Assembly (NCBI GenBank): GCA_964652205.1 | Contig: CAZZAO010000008.1 | Coordinates: 1 to 64,000 of the forward strand | DNA: 64,000 nucleotides | From: ZC4RG36 sp964652205 | GTDB lineage: Bacteria; Chloroflexota; Anaerolineae; Aggregatilineales; Phototrophicaceae | Reading direction: 5' to 3' | Part shown: positions 59,235 to 64,000 of the stretch, in pieces | How positions within the stretch are numbered: the first letter of the stretch is position 1 | Layout of the letters: the number at the start of each line of letters is the position of its first letter | The notes under the pieces: model-generated | The model's input: the letters and a program-made list of their open reading frames with translations, nothing else | What the model was told of the DNA's origin: nothing | The model's database searches: none | Program-made: the position numbers and the translations under genes

Positions 59235-60257
59235 CTATATCAGCGCCAGCGCGACGCCGACCATCGCGCTCAACAGGCCAATGAGCCAGAAGCGCTGGAC
59301 AATCTGCGTCTCGCTCCAGCCGCCCAGCTCGAAATGGTGATGGATCGGCGACATTCGGAATAATCGCTGGCCTTTCGTCAGCTTGAAGTAGGACACCTGC
59401 AAAATGACCGACAGAATCTCGGCCAGCGGCACGATGGCGATGATCGGCAGCAGCAGCCACTGGCCGGTCATGATGGCGACTGTACCGAGCGTCGCGCCGA
59501 GCGCCAGCGAACCGGTATCGCCCATGAACAACTGCGCCGGGTGGGCATTGAACCAGAGGAAAGCGAACAGCGCGCCGACGAGGATGAAGCAGAACTTAGT
59601 CAGGAAGATTTGCCCTTGCAGATAGGCGATCACGCCGTATGCGGCGAAGGCGCTGGCCGTGATGATCCCGGCGAGGCCGTCCATGCCATCGGTGAGGTTG
59701 ACTGCGTTCGAGCAGGCGATGATGATGAAGGCCGCGACCGGCAGGAAGATGACCGGGCTGAGCGGAATCGAGATCGAGAGCAGCGGCAGGATCATCTGAT
59801 TGGCGTACTGGAAGCCGCCGTCATAGAACGAAATCAGGGCGACTGTCGCAAACGCCAGCAAAATCTGGCCGAACAGCTTGGCGCGAGCCGAGATGCCCTG
59901 ACCGCGCGGGCCGCCGCGCGAACGTTGAATCCCTTCCCAGTCGTCAATCGCGCCGAGCAGGGCAAAGCCGACCATGACGAACAGCGGCACCAGTACGCTG
60001 CGCCCGATCAGGTTCGACTCGCGGATGATGCTGACGATGTTCAGGCCGAGCGTGACCAGAAACACTGGCAGGATAATCATAATCCCGCCCATCGTCGGCG
60101 TGCCGACCTTCTTCTGCTGCGCCTCGACCAGCTCGACGCGAATCTGCTTGCCGATCTTGTGGCCTCGCAGAATTTCGACGTACGGGCCGCCCCAGATGAC
60201 GCCGAGGATGAAGGTCACGCCGCCTACGGTCAGCGCGAAAGGGAGATCAGCGGGCAT
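59235..60257 (-). CDS. mraY: phospho-N-acetylmuramoyl-pentapeptide transferase
   Basis: Moves phospho-MurNAc-pentapeptide to undecaprenyl phosphate, forming lipid I in the inner membrane. The 340-residue protein has about ten helices. Diagnostic motifs are KKVGTPTMGGIMI, the catalytic AIDDWEGI and NAVNLTDGMDGLAG, plus LFMGDTGSLALGATLG and the His-rich MSPIHHHFELGGWSETQ. It follows ftsI after a 108-base spacer that holds a REP-like element but no murE or murF. Confidence 0.97.
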   Translation of the reverse strand: MPADLPFALTVGGVTFILGVIWGGPYVEILRGHKIGKQIRVELVEAQQKKVGTPTMGGIMIILPVFLVTLGLNIVSIIRESNLIGRSVLVPLFVMVGFALLGAIDDWEGIQRSRGGPRGQGISARAKLFGQILLAFATVALISFYDGGFQYANQMILPLLSISIPLSPVIFLPVAAFIIIACSNAVNLTDGMDGLAGIITASAFAAYGVIAYLQGQIFLTKFCFILVGALFAFLWFNAHPAQLFMGDTGSLALGATLGTVAIMTGQWLLLPIIAIVPLAEILSVILQVSYFKLTKGQRLFRMSPIHHHFELGGWSETQIVQRFWLIGLLSAMVGVALALI

Positions 60258-60268
60258 GGAGACTCCGA

Positions 60269-60316
60269 ACCCCTCCCCCTGACCCCGCCTCCGTCAGCGG
60301 AGAGGGGGAAGTGGGT
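60269..60316. repeat. REP-like inverted repeat between ftsI and mraY
   Basis: AACCCCTCCCCCTGACCCCG, then CTCCGTCAGCGGAGAGGGGGAA, forms a GC-rich hairpin; same family as 4548. Confidence 0.5.
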
Positions 60317-60365
60317 GGTTGCATAGCGGCGTTCAAACAATCCACTGGAAACATTGGCACGTTTG

Positions 60366-62105
60366 TCAGCGCGGGATACCGTCGACTGCGCCGCCCTGCG
60401 CCGCGAGCGCGTGGCGAACGTCGTCGGGCGGAATTTCGAGCAGGATGACGAGGCGCTGCGCCAGCTTCTGAAAGACCGGCGCGGCGACCTGACTGGCCCA
60501 GTTGCCCTTTGGCCGGTCGAGCTTGATGAGGATGCTGACCTGCGGATCGTCCGCCGGGAAGAAGCCGACAAAACTCATAATCCACTTATCGGCGTAGTAA
60601 CCGACCGGCGAGGGGATTTCCGCCGTGCCGCTCTTGCCTGCGATGGCATAGCCGGGAACCTGCGCTTTATCGACACCGTCGCGCACCGTGGCAACCATCA
60701 TATCAGTGACTTCTTTGGCCGTCTGCGCTGAGATCGGCCTGCCGAGCGACGACGGCTGCGACAGATAGACCTGGCCGTTATCGTGAATTTCGTGGACGAT
60801 GTGCGGCTGCATCATCAGGCCGCCGTTGGCAATCGCGTTGACCGCCACCAGCATTTGCAGCGGCGTGACGGCCACGCCCTGGCCGAAGGCGTTGGTGCCA
60901 AGCTGGCTTTCGCTCCACTGCTGGTCGCCGGGGAGATAGAGCGTCCCGGCAGCTTCGCCGTCGAGGTCGATGCCGGTCGGTTTGCCGAATCCGAATCGGG
61001 TCATGTTATCGTAGAATTTGGTCGGCCCCATCTGCGTGGCGACGGTCGCCGCGCCGACGTTGAGCGACTGGACGAGAATCTGCGTCACGTCAACGTTGCC
61101 GTGCGCCGCGCGATCCCAGTTCTGGATGTTGACGCCGCCGACGTCAATAGCGCCGTCGTCGTAGTAGGTGAAATTGGGCGAAATGACGCCGTCTTCGAGC
61201 GCGCCCGCGACCGTCACGACCTTCATGACCGAACCCGGCTCGTACTGCTGGCTGATGGCCGGGTCTTGCAGCAGCGATGGGTCTTTGACGTCGAAGAAGT
61301 TGTTGGGATCGTAGGATGGATAGCTCGCCATCGCCAGAATTTCACCGCTGCGCGGGTCCATGATGATGATCGAACCGGACGGCGCCGCCGTGGTGGTGAT
61401 GGCATCCTGAAGCACGCTTTCGGCCAGAAACTGAATATCGCGGTCAATCGTCAGAATCAGGTCACGCCCGTGGCTCTCTTCCCAGCCCGCTTCCGGCAGC
61501 TCGAAGGGAATATTGCTCACCTGCCGGTCGCGCACCTGCGCGGCTAACTGATCCTGATAGTAGCCCTCGACGCCGTAATGACCGACGAGGTCGAGGTTGA
61601 CGAAGCCGATGACCTGCGCCGCCAGCGTCCCCTGCGGATAGCTGCGCCGGGGGATACGGTCAATCGTCACGCCGTCAACCTTGAGCGCGTCGATCTGCTG
61701 CGCGATATCGGCGCTGACCGGACGCGCCAGCGATACCCAGGGCTGCTGGCTGTTGATCTTCTGGAACACGTCCAGCTCGTTGAGGTTGAGCAGCTTCGCC
61801 AGTTGATTGGCGGCTTTACGCGCGTCCGTAACCAGATTGGGGCTGATGCCAATCTCGTAATCGAGCGTGTTGACGGCCAGCGCTGCGCCGTGGCGGTCGT
61901 AGATCAACCCGCGCGCGTCGGCCAGCCTGAGCGTCGTGGTGTAGTTAGCGTCGCTCTGACTGCGCATATAGGACATGACATCCGGCGGCAGATACTGGAA
62001 CGAGGCCAGCGTGCCGATCAGATAGAGGCTGAAAACGACCATCACGGCGACAACCAGCGGCAGCCGTTTGCGGAGTATTTCCTGCTGTTCATTGGCGACC
62101 TGCAT
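60366..62105 (-). CDS. ftsI: peptidoglycan transpeptidase FtsI (class B penicillin-binding protein)
   Basis: Cross-links septal peptidoglycan outside the membrane. The 579-residue protein starts MQVANEQQEILRKR, with one transmembrane helix (LPLVVAVMVVFSLYLIGTLA). A PBP dimerisation domain follows (ARGLIYDRHGAALAVN). The transpeptidase domain has the SxxK nucleophile in YEPGSVMKVV, SLN in VQSLNVGAATV and KSGT in IAGKSGTAEIP. Start and upstream ftsL stop overlap as TAATG, so translation is coupled. A PASTA domain is absent. Confidence 0.93.
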   Translation of the reverse strand: MQVANEQQEILRKRLPLVVAVMVVFSLYLIGTLASFQYLPPDVMSYMRSQSDANYTTTLRLADARGLIYDRHGAALAVNTLDYEIGISPNLVTDARKAANQLAKLLNLNELDVFQKINSQQPWVSLARPVSADIAQQIDALKVDGVTIDRIPRRSYPQGTLAAQVIGFVNLDLVGHYGVEGYYQDQLAAQVRDRQVSNIPFELPEAGWEESHGRDLILTIDRDIQFLAESVLQDAITTTAAPSGSIIIMDPRSGEILAMASYPSYDPNNFFDVKDPSLLQDPAISQQYEPGSVMKVVTVAGALEDGVISPNFTYYDDGAIDVGGVNIQNWDRAAHGNVDVTQILVQSLNVGAATVATQMGPTKFYDNMTRFGFGKPTGIDLDGEAAGTLYLPGDQQWSESQLGTNAFGQGVAVTPLQMLVAVNAIANGGLMMQPHIVHEIHDNGQVYLSQPSSLGRPISAQTAKEVTDMMVATVRDGVDKAQVPGYAIAGKSGTAEIPSPVGYYADKWIMSFVGFFPADDPQVSILIKLDRPKGNWASQVAAPVFQKLAQRLVILLEIPPDDVRHALAAQGGAVDGIPR

Positions 62106-62599
62106 TACGGCGAGCCTCCATGGCTGGTGAAGCTGTTGAACTGGCTGCTCAACTGGTCTAACTGCTGCTGGACCCACCCGGTGAAGGTTTCATCGTAAGT
62201 TGGCGGGAGCAGGGTCGGCGTCGGCGTCGGCTCGGCGGACAACCGGTTGCCGGACAGGCTGCGCTCCGGGTTATAGCCCGCAATGGTCAGATACTCAATC
62301 GCTTCAGGGCCAGCGAGGGTATAACCGAGTTCCTGGGCGCGGGCCAGCAGACGCGGGACGCTTTGCAGGCTGGCAATGTCGCCGCGCAGCTTCTCGTTCT
62401 GCTGCTCCAGTTGGTTCCGCACGCTGATCTGATCCTCAAGCTGGCGACCGAGCGCCGAGGTCGAGGCGGCCTGCGCCAGATAGAGCGCGCCGATGATGAT
62501 CGCCACGAACATGCCGAGCGATCCGAGCGCCAGCGCCTGACGCTGCGGACGCCAGCGCGTGCGCCGCAGCGCGTGGCCGATCCATCCCTGAGTCTGCAT
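62105..62599 (-). CDS. ftsL: FtsL/DivIC-like septum formation protein
   Basis: A 164-residue bitopic protein: basic cytoplasmic N-terminus, one helix (LGSLGMFVAIIIGALYLAQA), a coiled coil (LGRQLEDQISVRNQLEQQNE) and a Pro/Thr tail. This layout and the position between rsmH and ftsI identify the FtsL-class partner of the FtsQ complex. It starts as TGATG with the rsmH stop. FtsL versus FtsB/DivIC type cannot be decided from sequence alone. Confidence 0.75.
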   Translation of the reverse strand: MQTQGWIGHALRRTRWRPQRQALALGSLGMFVAIIIGALYLAQAASTSALGRQLEDQISVRNQLEQQNEKLRGDIASLQSVPRLLARAQELGYTLAGPEAIEYLTIAGYNPERSLSGNRLSAEPTPTPTLLPPTYDETFTGWVQQQLDQLSSQFNSFTSHGGSP

Positions 62600-63510
62600 C
62601 AGAGCTTCTCGACGATCCGCAGCTTAGCGCTGCGACTGCGCGGGTTGCGGGCGATCTCGTCCGCCGTGGCGATCAACGGCTTGCGGCTGACGAGGCGGAC
62701 GCTGGCATGATGCCCGCAGACACAGACTGGCACTTTCGGCGGGCAGATACAGTCGGTGCTTGCCAGCCTGAAGGTATCCTTGACGATCCGATCTTCGAGG
62801 CTGTGAAAGCTGATGACCGCCAGCTTGCCGCCGGGACGCAGCAGGTCGATGGCGACCGGCAGCGCCCGCTCGACCACGCCCAATTCGTCGTTGACGGCGA
62901 TTCGCAGCGCCTGAAAGACGCGCGTCGCCGGGTGGATTTTGTCGTCGTAACGGCGCGGAATCGCCCGCTCGATGGCGTTCGCCAGCTCGCGGGTTGTGGC
63001 GTAGGGCCGCGCCTGCGTGATGATACGCGCCAGCCGCCGACCCTGCGGCTCCTCGCCGTAGCGATAGAACAGGTCAGCCAGTTCGGCTTCGTCCATGAAA
63101 TTGACCAGTTCGGCAGCGGTCGGGCGGCTGCCACCGGGATCGAAACGCATGTCGAGCGGGCCTTCAGCGCGGAAGGCGAAGCCGCGCTCGGCGGTGTCAA
63201 GCTGCATCGACGAGACGCCGAGATCGAGCAGAATCGCGTCGACGCCGTCCCAGCCGAGTCTGGCCGCTTCTGTCGCCATATCGGCGTAGCTGGCATGGAC
63301 GACGTGGGCGCGGTCGCCGAATGGTTCGAGGGCAGTCGCGGCCAGCGCCAGCGCCTGCGGGTCGAGATCGAGGCCGAGCAGCTCAGCGGCCCCGCCGCGC
63401 AGGAAGGCGCCAGCGTGGCCGCCCGCGCCGAGCGTGCCGTCGAGAACGCGCCGCGCGGGGAGCAGGTGACTCATGATCTCAGCCAGCAAGACAGGGATGT
63501 GGGCCTGCAT
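62599..63510 (-). CDS. rsmH: 16S rRNA (cytosine(1402)-N(4))-methyltransferase
   Basis: Methylates C1402 of 16S rRNA with S-adenosylmethionine. The 303-residue protein begins MQAHIPVLLAEIMSHL. Motif I is VLDGTLGAGGHAGAFL; others are DAILLDLGVSSMQLDTAERGF, MRFDPGG and VISFHSLEDRIVKDTF, with a C-terminal Cys cluster (CICPPKVPVCVC) and NPRSRSAKLRIVEK. ATG 63510 is chosen over 63537 because the latter lies only 2 bases from a -10 element. It heads the dcw operon; mraZ, usually upstream, is missing. Confidence 0.95.
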   Translation of the reverse strand: MQAHIPVLLAEIMSHLLPARRVLDGTLGAGGHAGAFLRGGAAELLGLDLDPQALALAATALEPFGDRAHVVHASYADMATEAARLGWDGVDAILLDLGVSSMQLDTAERGFAFRAEGPLDMRFDPGGSRPTAAELVNFMDEAELADLFYRYGEEPQGRRLARIITQARPYATTRELANAIERAIPRRYDDKIHPATRVFQALRIAVNDELGVVERALPVAIDLLRPGGKLAVISFHSLEDRIVKDTFRLASTDCICPPKVPVCVCGHHASVRLVSRKPLIATADEIARNPRSRSAKLRIVEKL

Positions 63511-63538
63511 GGTTAGATGTCCGTTAATTTCAGGCATG

Positions 63539-63547
63539 AGTATAGCA
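63539..63547 (-). promoter_or_regulatory. extended -10 promoter of the dcw operon
   Basis: On the minus strand TGCTATACT lies 29 bases before the rsmH ATG at 63510, an extended -10 element at the head of the cluster. Confidence 0.55.
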
Positions 63548-63899
63548 CAACCCTGCGGGGGAGAGGGGAGCAGAACGCCGCTGCGCCTGAGTAAGCTGAC
63601 CGGCGGCGGCTCGCCGACCTGACCTGAACGCGCTCACGACGCCGAAATCCCAACGTCCGGTGTCAGGCGTTGGTTCGACATCCGAACGCCTGGCGCCGCC
63701 GCGCTGGCCCGGACGGTCGATATACAACAACGAGGCCGATAACGGGTGTTATCGGCCTCGTTCAATTCTGGATTTCCGCCGTGGCGTTCACGCTCTCGCC
63801 AGCCTGCTCATCCCATCGCTACGAGAATGGGAACGCTTTCCTGAGGCACTTTGCGCCTCATAGCTCTGAGGGCGGCTTTAACGCAGTCTCAGCTTCTAT
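63548..63899. other. intergenic region upstream of the dcw operon
   Basis: About 350 bases without a supported gene. It holds the strong hairpin at 63729-63762; no mraZ (or other gene) is detectable in any frame. Confidence 0.6.
63729..63762 (-). terminator. Rho-independent-like terminator of the edge thioesterase gene
   Basis: A 15-base perfect stem (AACGAGGCCGATAAC and complement) with a 4-base loop; on the minus strand it is followed by GTTGTATATCG. Confidence 0.7.
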
Positions 63900-64000
63900 T
63901 CAGGTTGACGACAGGTAGGCTTCAGCGGCGCGCGCCAGAGTCAGGGCCTTTTCATCGTGCAGCATCGACCGGTGAGTGCCGGGAACTGGAACCACTTCGA
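63900..64000 (-). CDS. thioesterase-like protein, C-terminal end (cut by window edge)
   Basis: The last 33 codons of a minus-strand gene read EVVPVPGTHRSMLHDEKALT and LARAAEAYLSST before TGA. VPGTHRSML matches the region around the catalytic His of alpha/beta-hydrolase thioesterases found at the end of nonribosomal peptide and polyketide synthases. Too little is present to tell a stand-alone type II thioesterase from the end of a large synthase. Confidence 0.5.
   Translation of the reverse strand, partial: EVVPVPGTHRSMLHDEKALTLARAAEAYLSST

Overview
The window looks like part of a GC-rich Chloroflexota (Anaerolineae-like) chromosome, probably from a metagenome assembly because a 10-N scaffold gap lies at 35920-35929. 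This placement is inferred from gene content: a large family of lipoprotein and surface proteins with Thr/Pro (TPTPT) linkers and bacterial SH3 domains, a DUF6754-like protein next to a GlmL-like ASKHA protein, an adenosylcobalamin-dependent ribonucleotide reductase, and a Gram-positive-type division cluster with FtsQ, FtsA and CvpA. No database search was possible; all family calls come from motifs read in the sequence. No rRNA, tRNA or CRISPR array was seen.

Layout. 1-9.4 kb: the end of an MscS channel gene, an SH3 protein split by an in-frame amber codon, a flavin disulfide reductase, proB-proA, a lipid kinase, an HD hydrolase, DNA polymerase IV and a decayed DUF433/DUF5615 toxin-antitoxin remnant. 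9.4-14.6 kb (minus strand): a sugar epimerase with two SdrD-like/LysM surface proteins, methylglyoxal synthase and a GT4 glycosyltransferase. 15.1-18.4 kb: a histidine-kinase-like protein with an abnormal H-box, a cytochrome c lipoprotein and a LURP-one-like protein.

18.4-30.3 kb (plus strand) is the most interesting block: eight tightly packed genes with no clear known function as a set. They encode a small protein, a DUF6754-like membrane protein, two polytopic membrane proteins, a 1580-residue trans-envelope protein with about 18 acidic Trp motifs, a GlmL-like ASKHA ATPase, a sandwich/KOW-like protein and an LPQTG-bearing Ala/Thr/Gln stalk protein. Convergent to it lie two FemABX-type peptidoglycan-bridge transferases and an alpha-2-macroglobulin gene broken by the assembly gap. 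Together this suggests an envelope or cell-surface assembly locus (inference).

39.6-47.3 kb: an orphan siderophore-type binding protein, a YdcF-like protein, a GvpU-like protein, and a class II ribonucleotide reductase carrying two LAGLIDADG inteins. 47.9-63.5 kb is the dcw cell-wall and division cluster on the minus strand, transcribed rsmH-ftsL-ftsI-mraY-murD-ftsW-murG-cvpA-murC-murB-ftsQ-ftsA-ftsZ. It lacks mraZ, murE and murF and is peppered with 7-bp-period repeats, small palindromic elements and a 4 x 75 bp tandem array. The right edge holds the last codons of a thioesterase-like gene. Extended -10 promoters (TGN-TATAAT type) recur through the window.
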